Translations under genes and position numbers: made by a program | Source of the DNA: Bacillota bacterium | GTDB taxonomy: Bacteria > Bacillota > Clostridia > DSM-8532 | Direction: 5' to 3' | Length of the DNA: 64,000 nt | Assembly: GCA_023440865.1 (NCBI GenBank) | Contig: JAEXRM010000061.1 | Location: forward strand, 1 to 64,000 | The notes under the pieces: model-generated | Database searches by the model: none | What the model was told of the DNA's origin: nothing | Seen by the model: the letters and a program-made list of their open reading frames with translations, nothing else | Part shown: positions 1-9,644 of the stretch, in pieces | Layout of the letters: every line of letters starts with the position of its first letter | Numbering within the stretch: the stretch's first letter is position 1

Positions 1-26
1 GTGGAGTCATCAAGAACAGGCAGGTC

Positions 27-1841
27 TCACTTCACGGCTTCGGCACGGGCAGTGGCGATGTTGGCCGCCACCTCGAGGTCGAACTTCAGCACATCGTCGT
101 AGCCAAGGCCCTTGACCGTGTTCTGCATTTCGGCAAGGAGGCTGTTGAAGGTCGCTTCGTCCTTCGCGAACACCATCTTCCAGGAGTTCTCGATGATGAT
201 GGCCTTGCACTGGTTGCGCAGCGTGTCGATTTCGGTCGGCGCGGCGGCGGGGATGTACGAGTTGCCGGGTGCGACGGCGAACATGCTGTGCTGGGTGAGG
301 TAATCGAGCGTGGTATCCGCCTTCATGAAGGTTTTCCAGGCATTGTCCAGGGGAGTGGACTTGGAAGCGAGGTAGGAGGGCCACAGCGAGTAGTTGTAGG
401 GCAGGTTGTTGACCGGGTTGGTTTCCATGGTCAGCACGGCCTGATAATTGAGCTGGGAGATGCCATCCTTGTATGTGCCGCCGCCCCACTCATCGGGCAT
501 CGTCAGCGCGGCGTCGCCGGAGAAGGCTTTCTCGCCGAACGTGGTCAGGGTTGCCTGGCCATCCTTCATTTCCCAGGTCAGGCCTTCCGGACCACAGGAG
601 CCCGAGGTCTGCGCACAGCTCATCATGACGCCCTCGGGGGAATACAGCCAGTCGATGAAGTCGACCATGCGCTCGGGATCCTGCGCCTGGGAACCGACAC
701 CGATGACATACTTGCCGCCGGAGGGATTGGCACCGTAGGAGAAGATCTTCTGGTCTTCCATCGGGGCGATCATGAAGCCCTTGCCGGCGGCTTTGTTCTC
801 AAGGGTGTTGTAGGCGGCCTGGCCGAGCCACGGCCACGGGGACCACAGCACCTGTCCGTCCTGGTACTTGGCAAACAGCGTGTCGAAGTTCTGGGTGGAG
901 GAGTCGGGATCGAGCAGGCCCATCTGGTTGGCGGTGAAGTAGAACTTCAGGGCGCGGACGTACTCGGAATTGCTGTCGATGATGCTCTGCGTGGTCTTGC
1001 CGTCGGCGGACACCAGCAGGAAGCCGCTTTCGTCATAGCCGTACATGCAGGCGGGCTGCTTGGCGAGACACATCATGTTGCCGTCCCAGTCCTTGAACAG
1101 CGAGATGCCGTAGACCTTCTTGCCGGTGGGGCTGGCCGGTTCCTTCTCCTGCATCTGCTTGAGGATCGGCAGGATGTCCTCCTGGGTCCTGATGACCGGA
1201 TTGCCGAGGGCGGTATACAGGTCCCAGCGGATGTAGGGGCCATAGGTCAGGTCGAGTCCCTCTGAGGGAGTGGTCGCCGGCAGGGTGGTGACGGCGGAGG
1301 GAACCGCGTAAACCTTGTCGGACGCGATGAGGTTCTTGATGTTGTCGATCGCCTTCTGATACTTGGGCAGGTTCGCGCTGCCGGCAACCAGGTCGGAGAT
1401 GTCGTACATCAGGCCCGCCTTGACGGTGTCCGCCAGACGGCCGTTTTCCGCGCCGATCATGACCAGGTCGCCGAGGTTGCCTGCGGCGGAACGGGTCTGG
1501 AACAGCGTGTCGCCGCCGCCGGCCACATTCGGCGCGATGATGTTGATTTCCATGTTGAACTTGTCCTTGACCACCTTGGCGAACCAGCCGGACTGGACGC
1601 CCTGATAGTTGGCCTGGCTGTTGAAGTTGTCGATGGTGATGGTCTTGTCATAGGTTTTGGCTTCCGCGGACGCGGGGGCGGATTCGGTGGCCGCCGCGCT
1701 TTCCGAGGCGGAAGCGGAGACCGAGGCGGAGACCGGTGCGGATGATGCCGCCGGTGCGGCCTGGCCGCAGCCCGCGACCAGCGAGCCGGCCAGTGTCAAG
1801 GCAAGCAGAGACGAGAGCAGCTTGACGTTTGGTTTTCTCAT
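27..1841 (-). CDS. Carbohydrate ABC importer solute-binding lipoprotein (LplA-like)
   Basis: Extracytoplasmic receptor of a CUT1 oligosaccharide importer, 604 residues. The N-terminus has basic residues (MRKPN), a hydrophobic core and a lipobox LVAGC with the acylated Cys at residue 25. An Ala/Ser/Glu-rich linker follows to about residue 60, then a long mixed alpha/beta body typical of family 1 binding proteins. I chose the ATG at 1841 because AGGAGG lies just upstream of it; an in-frame ATG 33 nt further up has no such site and would bury the signal peptide. It is the third gene after two LplB/LplC-type permeases (3068-4018 and 1975-2904), which fixes its role as their receptor. The operon may continue beyond the left edge. 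The substrate cannot be read from sequence. Confidence 0.9.
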   Translation of the reverse strand: MRKPNVKLLSSLLALTLAGSLVAGCGQAAPAASSAPVSASVSASASESAAATESAPASAEAKTYDKTITIDNFNSQANYQGVQSGWFAKVVKDKFNMEINIIAPNVAGGGDTLFQTRSAAGNLGDLVMIGAENGRLADTVKAGLMYDISDLVAGSANLPKYQKAIDNIKNLIASDKVYAVPSAVTTLPATTPSEGLDLTYGPYIRWDLYTALGNPVIRTQEDILPILKQMQEKEPASPTGKKVYGISLFKDWDGNMMCLAKQPACMYGYDESGFLLVSADGKTTQSIIDSNSEYVRALKFYFTANQMGLLDPDSSTQNFDTLFAKYQDGQVLWSPWPWLGQAAYNTLENKAAGKGFMIAPMEDQKIFSYGANPSGGKYVIGVGSQAQDPERMVDFIDWLYSPEGVMMSCAQTSGSCGPEGLTWEMKDGQATLTTFGEKAFSGDAALTMPDEWGGGTYKDGISQLNYQAVLTMETNPVNNLPYNYSLWPSYLASKSTPLDNAWKTFMKADTTLDYLTQHSMFAVAPGNSYIPAAAPTEIDTLRNQCKAIIIENSWKMVFAKDEATFNSLLAEMQNTVKGLGYDDVLKFDLEVAANIATARAEAVK

Positions 1842-1974
1842 GTTCTTTCCTCCTATACTGTTTCCTGTATGCACGACGGAGCCGCTGGCTCCCGTGAACA
1901 GCCGGATGGATCGGGCCGGCGCCCGGTTCCCGGCGGACCGGTTCCGAGCAGCCTCTGGCGGGGGAGAGACCGTG

Positions 1975-2904
1975 TCAACCCTTGACGGATCCGATCATGA
2001 TGCCCTTGACGAAATAACGCTGGAACATCGGATACACGCACAGGATGGGAATGACCACCACAACCGAGACGGTCATGCGCACCGAGGTCGGCGTCTGCTT
2101 GGTGGCCAGGTTGAGCATGGCCTCGTTGGTCATGTTCGAGGAGCTGTTCTTGATCAGCTGCGCGAGCGAATTGGCCTGGTTGATGTACTGGTAGAGCACA
2201 TACTGCAGCGAGTACAGCTTCTGGTCGGTGATGTAGATCAGCGTGTCCTGGAAGCTGTTCCACTGGCCCACGGCCGAGAAGATCGCGATCGTGGCGATGA
2301 TCGGCACCGAAATCGGCAGCATGATCTGGACAAAGATGCGCAGGATGCCGGCGCCGTCGATCTCCGCCGCTTCCTGCAGCGAGGCGGGCACCGATTCGAG
2401 GTATGTCTTGACCAGAATGATGTTGAAGGGCTGCACGATGGCGGGCACGACATAGACCCAGAAGTTGTTGACCAGATGCAGGTTGAGCATGGTGATGAAC
2501 ATCGGGATGAGGCCCGCGGAGAAGTACATTGTGACGACCATAAACCTGTAGACGAAGGTGCGTCCCCACATTTTCCGCTGGGTGAACATGAACCCGAGGA
2601 ACGCGGAGGCAAGCACGGTGCAGGCGGTCCCGACCAGGGTGCGTGCAAGGGATACACCGGCGGCCTGCGGCAAGCCCTTGAGCTTGAGGATCTCGACATA
2701 ATTCCTGAAGTGGATCTGCTGCGGCAGGAAGTTGATCATGCCGTTGGCGGACAGATCGTTGGCGCTGATGGTGTTGATGAGGAGATAGTAGAAGGGATAC
2801 ACGCACAGCAGTGTGAAAAGGGCGAAGCCCGCGTAGTTGAGGACATTGAAGGCGATATCCCCGCCGGAACGGGCCGGACGCCTCTTGATGACGGCTGTCG
2901 ACAT
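1975..2904 (-). CDS. Carbohydrate ABC importer permease (LplC-like)
   Basis: Inner-membrane subunit of a CUT1 importer, 309 residues, the usual length for LplC/YtcP permeases. About six hydrophobic segments are visible, beginning with FNVLNYAGFALFTLLCVYPF near residue 20. The cytoplasmic coupling loop is present as QEAAEIDGAG followed by a LPIS turn, the EAA motif that docks the ATPase. The C-terminus (YFVKGIMIGSVKG) is typical of this branch. The start at 2904 follows AGAGGT. It lies 163 nt downstream of the LplB-like partner and upstream of the binding protein at 27-1841. No ATPase gene accompanies it, so a shared ATPase encoded elsewhere is inferred. Confidence 0.93.
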   Translation of the reverse strand: MSTAVIKRRPARSGGDIAFNVLNYAGFALFTLLCVYPFYYLLINTISANDLSANGMINFLPQQIHFRNYVEILKLKGLPQAAGVSLARTLVGTACTVLASAFLGFMFTQRKMWGRTFVYRFMVVTMYFSAGLIPMFITMLNLHLVNNFWVYVVPAIVQPFNIILVKTYLESVPASLQEAAEIDGAGILRIFVQIMLPISVPIIATIAIFSAVGQWNSFQDTLIYITDQKLYSLQYVLYQYINQANSLAQLIKNSSSNMTNEAMLNLATKQTPTSVRMTVSVVVVIPILCVYPMFQRYFVKGIMIGSVKG

Positions 2905-2979
2905 GTTGCATACCTCTTTCCCCGAACGCGTCGCGACGGTGCCGATGTCTGATGGGTGGCAAACGGCTCTTCTTCCTCC

Positions 2980-3008
2980 GGGCCCCGGGCCAGGCCCGGT
3001 CGGGGCCC
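2980..3008. repeat. GC-rich intercistronic stem-loop between the two permease genes
   Basis: GGGCCCC at 2980-2986 pairs with GGGGCCC at 3002-3008, with further pairing inside the loop (GGGCC with GGCCC). There is no U-tract, so it is more likely an mRNA-processing or stabilising structure than a terminator. Confidence 0.4.
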
Positions 3009-3067
3009 GCGATCGCCTTCGGCGGCCGGTGCCAGCGGGCGGACTCCACGGATCCCGGCGGCACGGC

Positions 3068-4018
3068 TCAGATGAACGACTCGCCGCGTGTCGCCTTGGA
3101 CAGGCCGTTCACCACGAACAGCAGTGTGATGCTGACCAGGCTCTTGAGCATGCTCAGGGCTGTGGCGAGCGAGTAGCTGTTGGGGCCGCCCATGGAGATG
3201 TTGTACACGTACAGGTCGAGCACCTGGATATGCTCGCGGTTGAACGCGTTCTGGAAGACGAAGTACTGGTCGAGGCCGTTCGACAGGAAGCTGGCGATCG
3301 ACAGCAGCAGCAGCACGAAGAAGGTCGGCAGCAGACCGGGCAGCGTGATGTGCCACATCAGGCGGAACCGACCCGCGCCATCGACGCGGGCGGCCTCATA
3401 CAGCTCCTGGTCGATGCCCGCGATCGCCGCCAGGTACATGATCGCGCCCCAGCCAAGCCCCTTCCAGATGTTCCATCCCATCATCTTGAACCAGGTAAAA
3501 TCGTCGCTGTCGAGGAATTTGACCGGCATATCCGTCAAACCGAGCGACACGAGCAGGTTGTTGACCATGCCGGTGTTGGAGAAGAGCGAGTAGGCCACCG
3601 AGTACACCAGCACCCAGCTGATGAAGTTGGGCAGCGTCGTGAGGGTCTGCACCGCCTTCTTGAAAGGCTCGGCCTTGATCTCGGACAGGAAGATCGCGAA
3701 CACGACCGGCAGGAAGGAGGTCAGGATGCCCAGGCCGCTCATGGCGAACGTGTTGCGCAGCACCTTGCCGATCTGCGTGAGCTGCATGGCGTTGCGGAAC
3801 AGCATCTCGAACCACTTGAACCCGACGAAGTCGCACTGGGAAAGCTTGAGTGGCGGCTTGAAATCGTAAAAGGCGTAGGTCCAGCCGTACAACGGAAAGT
3901 ACGCGAAGAGGAACACCAGGACCATGAACGGCGATACCATCAGCAGCAGCTTGAGCCCTTGCGGCATGCCCTTTCGCGCCCGTGTTTCGGTCATTTTCTG
4001 CAGATGGGCTGTTTGCAT
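3068..4018 (-). CDS. Carbohydrate ABC importer permease (LplB-like)
   Basis: First gene of the leftmost CUT1 operon, 316 residues. The hydrophobic profile starts with LLLMVSPFMVLVFLFAYFPLYGW, followed by the PPLKL periplasmic segment typical of LplB/YteP permeases. The EAA loop is present as YEAARVDGAGRFR followed by ITLPG near residue 225, the site that contacts the ATPase. It forms a heterodimer with the LplC-like protein at 1975-2904. The ATG at 4018 is preceded by AGAGGTAGC. The gene sits downstream of a 361-nt gene-free stretch that should hold its promoter. Confidence 0.93.
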   Translation of the reverse strand: MQTAHLQKMTETRARKGMPQGLKLLLMVSPFMVLVFLFAYFPLYGWTYAFYDFKPPLKLSQCDFVGFKWFEMLFRNAMQLTQIGKVLRNTFAMSGLGILTSFLPVVFAIFLSEIKAEPFKKAVQTLTTLPNFISWVLVYSVAYSLFSNTGMVNNLLVSLGLTDMPVKFLDSDDFTWFKMMGWNIWKGLGWGAIMYLAAIAGIDQELYEAARVDGAGRFRLMWHITLPGLLPTFFVLLLLSIASFLSNGLDQYFVFQNAFNREHIQVLDLYVYNISMGGPNSYSLATALSMLKSLVSITLLFVVNGLSKATRGESFI

Positions 4019-4202
4019 CGATGCTACCTCTCATGCGCCCCGGCGCTGTCGGACGTGAACCTCGGTTCCGTTCCGGACTCGGGCCGGGCCGGTTGTCTGC
4101 ATACATGGTACCGGAAAGCAAAAAGCGGAAATAAGAAAGAAATCAGACATGTTTTCCGGTAAAAATCCGACATCCGGATGCATGCCCTTATTCCGGCACA
4201 GC

Positions 4203-4231
4203 AAAAAGCGCCTGCCTCGAAAGGCAGACGC
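4203..4231 (-). terminator. Rho-independent terminator of the chvE-mmsA-mmsB operon
   Basis: On the minus strand GCG/CTGCCT (4229-4231, 4222-4227) pairs with AGGCAG/CGC (4212-4217, 4208-4210) around a TTCG tetraloop with one internal mismatch, followed by five T residues (A on the plus strand at 4203-4207). Confidence 0.75.
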
Positions 4232-4311
4232 GCAATACGGGTCCGTTCATGCGGGATGGCGACACGGCATGAACAATGGTGCGGCACGGATGAAGACTGG
4301 AAGAAATGAGA

Positions 4312-4352
4312 GCCGGCCCGCGGGCATGTCCTGACCACTCCCGCGGGCCGGC
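4312..4352. terminator. Perfect 13-bp inverted repeat just downstream of mmsB
   Basis: Arm 4312-4324 (GCCGGCCCGCGGG) is exactly complementary to 4340-4352 with a 15-nt loop. It is the first hairpin after the mmsB stop. The U-tract is weak on the minus strand (TCTCATTTC), so it may protect the 3' end or act with the stronger terminator at 4203-4231. Confidence 0.55.
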
Positions 4353-4379
4353 CTTATGGGGTGCTTCGTTTGTGACGTG

Positions 4380-5564
4380 TCACTTGGACTTGGACTTGGA
4401 CTTCGAATACACGTCGAAGGCGACGGCCAGCAGCAGGACCATGCCCTTGACGACCTTCTGCCAGAACGTGTCGATGCCCATGATGGACATGCCGTTGTTC
4501 AGAATACCCATGGTGGCGCCACCGATCATGGCCCCGACGATGGTGCCGATACCGCCGGTCGCAGAGGCGCCGCCGATGAAGCAGCCCGCGATGGCGTCCA
4601 GCTCGACGCCGTCACCGGCGGTCGGCGCGGCGGAATTGAACCGGCCGGCGGCCACGATGCCGGCCACGGCGGCCAGCAGGCCCATGTTCGAGTAGACAAG
4701 GAACATGACGCGCTTGGTCTTGATGCCCGAGAGCTCCGCCGTCTTGGCATTGCCGCCAAGGGCGTAGACATGGCGGCCGAAGACCGTCTTGCTGGCAAGG
4801 AACGTATAGGCCACGATGAGCGCCAGCAGGATGACGACGATGTACAGCAACCCGTTCGCCAGCGCGAGGGCCACCGCGAAGATGACGATGAGCGCCATGA
4901 AGGCGGCGACCTCAAGCAGGAACAGGTTCATCTTCGGAACAGCGAGCTTGTACTGCAAGCGGATCTTGCGGTCCCTGATGCGGATGAACAGGAAGAGGAA
5001 CGCGCACAGGACACCGGCCGCGACACAGGTCAGGTCGATGCCGGTCACGCCAAGTGCCTTGCCGATGAAGTCGGGCACCGTCTTGGAGGCGATCGTCACA
5101 TACAGGTCGGGCAGCGGAATCGTCTGGCCGCCGACGAGGATGAGGTTCGTGAAGCCGCGGAAAATCAACAGGCCGGCGAGGGTGACGATGAATGGTGGAA
5201 TCTTCATGTAGGCGATCCAGTAGCCCTGCCAGGCGCCGACCGCAATGCCGACGATGAGGGCCATGACGATCGCGACGGGCACCGGAAGCCCCCACATGAC
5301 ACTGAACACGGCGGAGCAGGCGCCGACCAGGCCCACGATCGAGCCAACCGAAAGGTCGATGTTGCCGCCGGTCAGAATACAGAACAGCATGCCGATCGAC
5401 AGGATGAGGATGTAGCTGTTCTGCTGGATGAGGCGGTCGATGTTGATCGGCCGCAGCAGGATGCCGCCGGTGGCGATCTCGAAGAAGATCGTGATGGCGA
5501 CGAGTGCCAGCAGCATGCCGTACTGGCGGATGTTTTTCTTGATGACGGTTACGAAGTTCTCCAT
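4380..5564 (-). CDS. mmsB: Multiple-monosaccharide ABC transporter permease (GguB/MmsB, XylH family)
   Basis: Inner-membrane subunit of a CUT2 monosaccharide importer, 394 residues. That length fits GguB/XylH (about 390-400) rather than the shorter RbsC or MglC. The protein is strongly hydrophobic with 10 or more segments. Family landmarks are the GGNIDLSVG stretch near residue 65, GGQTIPLP, and a C-terminal GGASATGGIGTIVGAMIGG region. It ends in an unusual KSKSKSKSK tail. It starts 11 nt after the ATPase stop with GGGAGG before the ATG, so it is the last gene of the operon. The pairing with a ChvE-like receptor and a GguA-like ATPase supports the multiple-monosaccharide assignment; xylose-only use is the alternative. 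Confidence 0.93.
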   Translation of the reverse strand: MENFVTVIKKNIRQYGMLLALVAITIFFEIATGGILLRPINIDRLIQQNSYILILSIGMLFCILTGGNIDLSVGSIVGLVGACSAVFSVMWGLPVPVAIVMALIVGIAVGAWQGYWIAYMKIPPFIVTLAGLLIFRGFTNLILVGGQTIPLPDLYVTIASKTVPDFIGKALGVTGIDLTCVAAGVLCAFLFLFIRIRDRKIRLQYKLAVPKMNLFLLEVAAFMALIVIFAVALALANGLLYIVVILLALIVAYTFLASKTVFGRHVYALGGNAKTAELSGIKTKRVMFLVYSNMGLLAAVAGIVAAGRFNSAAPTAGDGVELDAIAGCFIGGASATGGIGTIVGAMIGGATMGILNNGMSIMGIDTFWQKVVKGMVLLLAVAFDVYSKSKSKSK

Positions 5565-5575
5565 TTCGGTCCTCC

Positions 5576-7150
5576 CTACAGTCCGGCAGCCGCACCGGCG
5601 GCGTCTTCCGTGACCTTTTTGCGTTCATTGGCCACGATGCAGCGCATGATGCTCTCCGGATTCGCCTCGGCAATCGGCATCTCACCGACGAACTCGCCCT
5701 CGTCCATGACATAGACGCGGTCGCAGATGCCGAGGATTTCCGGCAGCTCCGAGGATATGACGACGACGCACTTCCCCTGGCTGGCCAAATCGTTGATGAT
5801 GCAGTAGATCTCGTATTTCGCGCCTACATCGATGCCGCGCGTCGGTTCGTCCAGGAACAGGACGTCCGGTTCCGCGAACAGCCATTTCGCGACAATGACC
5901 TTCTGCTGGTTGCCGCCGGACAGATTGCCCGCCAGCTGGTAGATGTCGGAGGACTTGATACGGAGCAGATCGCGATATTTCTCAGCGACCGTAACCTCCT
6001 CATGCATGTTCACGACGCCTCTTTTGCTGAGCTTTTTCAGATTTGCCATCGTGATGTTGCGGCGTATGTCGTCGATGAGGATAAGTCCGGCCGTTTTGCG
6101 GTCTTCGGTCAGGTAGGCGATGCCATGGTCGATGGCCTGGCTGACGTCATGGGTGTGGATTTCCTTGCCATCCTTGATGATGGTGCCCCGGATGTTCTTG
6201 CCGTAGGCGCGTCCGAAGATGCTCATGGCAAGCTCCGTACGACCTGCGCCCATGAGCCCCGCGATGCCGACGATTTCTCCCCTGCGCACGTTGAAGCTCA
6301 CATTCTTGATCTTGATCCGGTCTTCGTCCATTGGATCGTGAACGACCCAGTCCTTGACCTCGAACGCCACTTCGCCGATGTTCGGCGTGCGCTTGGGGAA
6401 ACGATCCACCATCTCGCGACCGACCATGCCCTTGATGATGCGGGCTTCCGTGATCTCGTCGACGCCGCGCACCAGGGTCTCGATGGTCGAGCCGTCGCGG
6501 ATGACGGTGATCTTGTCGGAGATGCGGGTCACCTCGTTGAGCTTGTGGGAGATGATGATGCAGGTGATGCCCTGGTTCTTGTTCAGGTCGATCAACAGGT
6601 TCAGCAGATGGTCCGAGTCCTCGTCGTTGAGGGCCGCAGTCGGTTCGTCGAGGATCAGCAGGCGGCAGTTCTTGGCCAGCGCCTTCGCGATTTCGACCAG
6701 CTGCTGCCGGCCGACGCCGATGTCCTTGATGAGCGCGTGCGGATCCACCTTCAGGCCGACCTGGTTCATCAGCGCGATGGCCTTCTCGTCGGTCTCGTGC
6801 CAGTTGATGATGCCGTTGCGGTTGCGTTCGTTGCCCAGATAGATGTTCTCCGCGATCGTCATGTAGGGGCTGAGCGCCAGCTCCTGATGGATGATCGCGA
6901 TGCCCACCCGTTCACTTGACTTGATATCCGTAAAGGCGCAAACATTGCCCTCGTAGACAACGTCGCCCGTATAGGAGCCGCTTGGGTAAATACCGCTGAG
7001 CACCTTCATGAGGGTGGACTTGCCCGCGCCGTTCTCGCCGACGAGCGCGTGGATCTCCCCCTTGTCGACGTTGAAGTTCACTTCCTTCAAGGCGACGACA
7101 CCGGGAAACTCCTTACGGATGTTCTTCATTTGCAGGATGTATTCCGCCAT
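5576..7150 (-). CDS. mmsA: Multiple-monosaccharide ABC transporter ATPase (GguA/MmsA, XylG family)
   Basis: Dual-cassette ATPase that powers a CUT2 sugar importer at the cytoplasmic face, 524 residues. The first cassette has Walker [10 protein letters not shown] (about residue 38), Q-loop HQEL, signature [14 protein letters not shown] and Walker [10 protein letters not shown]. The second begins near residue 260, where Walker A is the degenerate [10 protein letters not shown] usual for this family, followed by signature LSGGNQQKV and Walker [15 protein letters not shown]. The segment [13 protein letters not shown] near residue 52 is typical of GguA/XylG rather than RbsA. The ATG at 7150 follows AAGGAGC. 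It lies downstream of chvE, separated by a strong stem-loop (7195-7244), and 11 nt before mmsB. Confidence 0.95.
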   Translation of the reverse strand: MAEYILQMKNIRKEFPGVVALKEVNFNVDKGEIHALVGENGAGKSTLMKVLSGIYPSGSYTGDVVYEGNVCAFTDIKSSERVGIAIIHQELALSPYMTIAENIYLGNERNRNGIINWHETDEKAIALMNQVGLKVDPHALIKDIGVGRQQLVEIAKALAKNCRLLILDEPTAALNDEDSDHLLNLLIDLNKNQGITCIIISHKLNEVTRISDKITVIRDGSTIETLVRGVDEITEARIIKGMVGREMVDRFPKRTPNIGEVAFEVKDWVVHDPMDEDRIKIKNVSFNVRRGEIVGIAGLMGAGRTELAMSIFGRAYGKNIRGTIIKDGKEIHTHDVSQAIDHGIAYLTEDRKTAGLILIDDIRRNITMANLKKLSKRGVVNMHEEVTVAEKYRDLLRIKSSDIYQLAGNLSGGNQQKVIVAKWLFAEPDVLFLDEPTRGIDVGAKYEIYCIINDLASQGKCVVVISSELPEILGICDRVYVMDEGEFVGEMPIAEANPESIMRCIVANERKKVTEDAAGAAAGL

Positions 7151-7194
7151 ATCAGCATGCTCCTTTTCCGATCCCGAGGCTGTTCCCGCAGTTC

Positions 7195-7244
7195 AAACCG
7201 GACACCGGACCACGGCAGTGCTGCCGCAGCCCGGTGTCCGGTTT
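7195..7244. repeat. Nested stem-loop between chvE and mmsA
   Basis: A 14-bp perfect inverted repeat (7195-7208 with 7231-7244, AAACCGGACACCGG) encloses a second small hairpin (CGGCAG/CTGCCG, 7213-7226). On the transcribed minus strand it is followed by only three T residues. Partial termination or 3' protection of the receptor mRNA is the likely role, giving more receptor than ATPase and permease. Confidence 0.7.
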
Positions 7245-7301
7245 TTCATGTCATGCCGCCATCCCCAGGGGGGGCAGATGAACCGGCATATGCGGAAACG
7301 A

Positions 7302-8369
7302 TTACTTCAGCTGATCGGCCGTGTAGTAGCCGGAATCGACGAGCAGCTGCTTGTAGTTGTCCTTGTCTGCGAACACGGGGGCGCACAGGTAGGACGGAAC
7401 AACCTTGATGCCGTTGTCGTAGGTCTTGGTGTCGTTGACCGGCACTTCGGTCTTGTTCATGATGGCGGTGGTCATCTTGACGACCTGGTCGGCCAGGGTA
7501 CGGGTGTCCTTGAAGATGGACATGCTCTGTTCGCCGGCGATGAGCATCTTGACGTTGATGACGTCACAGTCCTGGCCGGTGAGAACCGGGAAGGGCTTCT
7601 CGGCCGTGCCGTAGCCGGCGGCCTTGAGGGAGGCGACGATGCCCTGGGCGAGGGAGTCGTTCGGGGAAAGAACCAGGTCAAGCTTCTTGTCGGAGTAGTT
7701 GGCGGTCAACAGGTTGTCCATGCGGGCCTGTGCGCCTTCGGCCTTCCAGCCCTGGATGGCGATCTGTTCCATCTTCAGCTGACCGGAAACGCAGACGAGC
7801 TTGCCGGAGTCGATGTAGGGCTGCAGCACGTCCATGGCGCCCTGGTTGAAGTAGAAGGCGTTGTTGTCGTCGGGGGAACCGCCGAAGGCTTCCATGTTGA
7901 ACGGACCCTTGCCCTGGTCGAGGCCCAGCGCCTTGACGATGTAGTCGCCCTGGATCTTGCCGACGAGGTAGTTGTCGAACGTGGCGTAGTAGTCGACGTT
8001 CTCGGAGTCGCGGATGAGGCGGTCATACGCGATGACCTTGATGCCATCCTTCGCGGCGGAGGCCAGAACACCCTTGAGCGCGGTGCCGTCGATCGAAGCG
8101 ATGACGATGACCTTGCAGCCCTTGGTGATCATGTTCTCGATCTGTGTGACCTGCTGGTCGACCTTGTCGTTGGCGTATTCGAGGATGACCTGGAAGCCGG
8201 CGGCCTCCAGCGACTTCTTCATGTTTTCGCCGTCCTGGTTCCAGCGCTGGAGGGACTTGGTGGGCATCGCCACGCCGACCAGCTTGCTGTTGCTGGTGCC
8301 GCAGCCGCCGACGAGGAGCATCGTGGCAAGCAGGGAAAGGACGAGGAGCACAGAGAGTACGCGTTTCAT
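7302..8369 (-). CDS. chvE: Multiple-sugar-binding periplasmic receptor (ChvE-like lipoprotein)
   Basis: Receptor for the GguA-GguB importer, 355 residues. Signal peptide [12 protein letters not shown] ends at lipobox LVGGC (Cys23). The mature body is the Peripla_BP_4 two-lobe fold. It carries stretches I recognise from Chv[66 protein letters not shown] and [10 protein letters not shown], and it ends GYYTADQLK. The internal ATG at 8369 is the start because it follows GGGAGG and begins the signal peptide. It has its own promoter candidate (8437-8445) and sits after a terminator (8471-8503), so it is probably expressed separately from the sensor genes upstream. ChvE-type receptors bind several aldoses; the specificity here is not proven. 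Confidence 0.95.
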   Translation of the reverse strand: MKRVLSVLLVLSLLATMLLVGGCGTSNSKLVGVAMPTKSLQRWNQDGENMKKSLEAAGFQVILEYANDKVDQQVTQIENMITKGCKVIVIASIDGTALKGVLASAAKDGIKVIAYDRLIRDSENVDYYATFDNYLVGKIQGDYIVKALGLDQGKGPFNMEAFGGSPDDNNAFYFNQGAMDVLQPYIDSGKLVCVSGQLKMEQIAIQGWKAEGAQARMDNLLTANYSDKKLDLVLSPNDSLAQGIVASLKAAGYGTAEKPFPVLTGQDCDVINVKMLIAGEQSMSIFKDTRTLADQVVKMTTAIMNKTEVPVNDTKTYDNGIKVVPSYLCAPVFADKDNYKQLLVDSGYYTADQLK

Positions 8370-8436
8370 TTCTTTTTCCTCCCTTTTCGTATGGGGTATG
8401 ACTCCGGAGCGGCACGAACCGCGACCGGGCACACCC

Positions 8437-8445
8437 ATCCTATCA
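8437..8445 (-). promoter_or_regulatory. Extended -10 promoter candidate for chvE
   Basis: The minus strand reads TGATAGGAT (TGn plus -10 TAGGAT) about 60 nt upstream of the chvE start. A T-rich stretch (TTTTTGTTTTCC) lies just upstream. No good -35 is seen, as is common for extended -10 promoters. Confidence 0.5.
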
Positions 8446-8470
8446 GTCGGAAAACAAAAACTCCCTGCAC

Positions 8471-8503
8471 AAAAGAGAAGCGGTTCTTCACGGAATCCGC
8501 TTC
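8471..8503 (-). terminator. Rho-independent terminator between xylF and chvE
   Basis: On the minus strand GAAGCGG (with TTCC) pairs with GAA/CCGCTTC around a short loop (8477-8503), followed by TCTTTT. It lies 78 nt after the xylF stop and separates the sensor operon from the transport operon. Confidence 0.65.
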
Positions 8504-8580
8504 TTTCGCCATACCGGGGGATGTATCTGCACTTTTTTCGCGAATGCGGCCCGGCCGGGTGGAAAAAATGCTGCCATGTG

Positions 8581-9639
8581 CTACTCTTTCGCGGGCCGCT
8601 GCATTTCCGGCACGTTCCGGTACACGTCCTCATATGTGTGGAACCCGTCGCGGATGACGGTCTGCACCAGGTTGTCCTTGGTGACGAGTACGGGTTCGAA
8701 CTTGATGTAGGGGATGTTGCCGCTGCCATCGGAGATGACGTCGGAGGCGACCGGCGTCTCGCCGCGCGCGAGCTGCACCGCGGCGACCGCGGCACTCTGG
8801 GCAAGCTCCTTGATGGGCTTGTAGACGGTCAGCAGCTGCGTGCCCTCGGCGATCCGCTGGCAGGCGGAGAGGTCCGCGTCGTGCCCGACCACCGGTATCA
8901 TGCCGGCCAGACGGTTTTCCGCCAATGCCCGGATGGCGGCGTCCGCCAATCCGTCGTTGGCCGCGATGACAGCGTCGACAGTCCCGCTCTTCGCAAGCAG
9001 GTCATGAATCGTGTCATAGGCGATCTCCGGCCGCCACGCATCCGCCCAGGTCTCCGAAACGATGGTGATGTCTCCCCGCTGCAGCGCGTCGGACAATGCG
9101 TCATGGTATCCCTGGTTGAACAGGTAGCTGTTGTTGTCGAGCGGCGATCCGTTGATGATGGCATACTGCCCCTGCGGCGCCTTCCTGACCAGCTCGCCGC
9201 CCATCAACTCCCCGACCTGCACGTTGTCGAAGGAGATGTACAGGTCGACGCTCGCGTTGCGGATGAGCCGGTCATAGGAAATCACGGGAATGCCGCGTTT
9301 CCGGACGGCCTTGATCACATCCGAGAGACCATCCTTGTCATAGGGAATGACCACCAGCACATCGACGCCCTGTGTGGCCATGTCGCGGATCTGTTGCTGC
9401 TGCGTGGCGTTGTCCTCGTTGCAGATCTGCACGATGACCTCCGCCCCCAGCTCCTTGGCCTTGGCCGAGAAGATGTCGCGGTCGCGGTGCCACCGCTCGA
9501 CGACGACCGAGTCGATCAGAAAGCCGATACGCAACGGATCCTCAACCTGCGCCGGCGGTTTTTGCCCGCAGCCGGGCAGGCACAGCGACAGGCCCAGCGC
9601 CAATGCGATCAGACGTACGGTTCCCCGCATGTGTCCCAC
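8581..9639 (-). CDS. xylF: D-xylose-binding-type periplasmic receptor (XylF-like lipoprotein)
   Basis: Second CUT2 receptor, 352 residues. Signal peptide and lipobox CLPGC place the acylated Cys at residue 24. The body matches the XylF pattern: [13 protein letters not shown], a Q-rich contact [84 protein letters not shown] and [16 protein letters not shown] at 9639 is preferred because GGGGAGG lies 8 nt upstream; an ATG three codons later is further away. It starts 5 nt after the YesN stop, so it is co-transcribed with the sensor genes. It probably shares the single permease/ATPase pair with ChvE, or reports xylose to the sensor. D-xylose specificity is inferred from family resemblance. Confidence 0.88.
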   Translation of the reverse strand: MGHMRGTVRLIALALGLSLCLPGCGQKPPAQVEDPLRIGFLIDSVVVERWHRDRDIFSAKAKELGAEVIVQICNEDNATQQQQIRDMATQGVDVLVVIPYDKDGLSDVIKAVRKRGIPVISYDRLIRNASVDLYISFDNVQVGELMGGELVRKAPQGQYAIINGSPLDNNSYLFNQGYHDALSDALQRGDITIVSETWADAWRPEIAYDTIHDLLAKSGTVDAVIAANDGLADAAIRALAENRLAGMIPVVGHDADLSACQRIAEGTQLLTVYKPIKELAQSAAVAAVQLARGETPVASDVISDGSGNIPYIKFEPVLVTKDNLVQTVIRDGFHTYEDVYRNVPEMQRPAKE

Positions 9640-9644
9640 GTTCG

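Larger units (their letters stand above)
4019..4379. other. Gene-free stretch between LplB-like gene and mmsB
   Basis: This interval holds the 5' leader of the LplB-LplC-binding protein operon on its left and two terminator-like hairpins for the sugar transporter operon on its right (separate entries). The leader is AT-richer than its surroundings at about 4105-4180. A promoter for the minus strand is expected there, but I see no convincing -35/-10 pair. I found no small gene. Confidence 0.5.
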
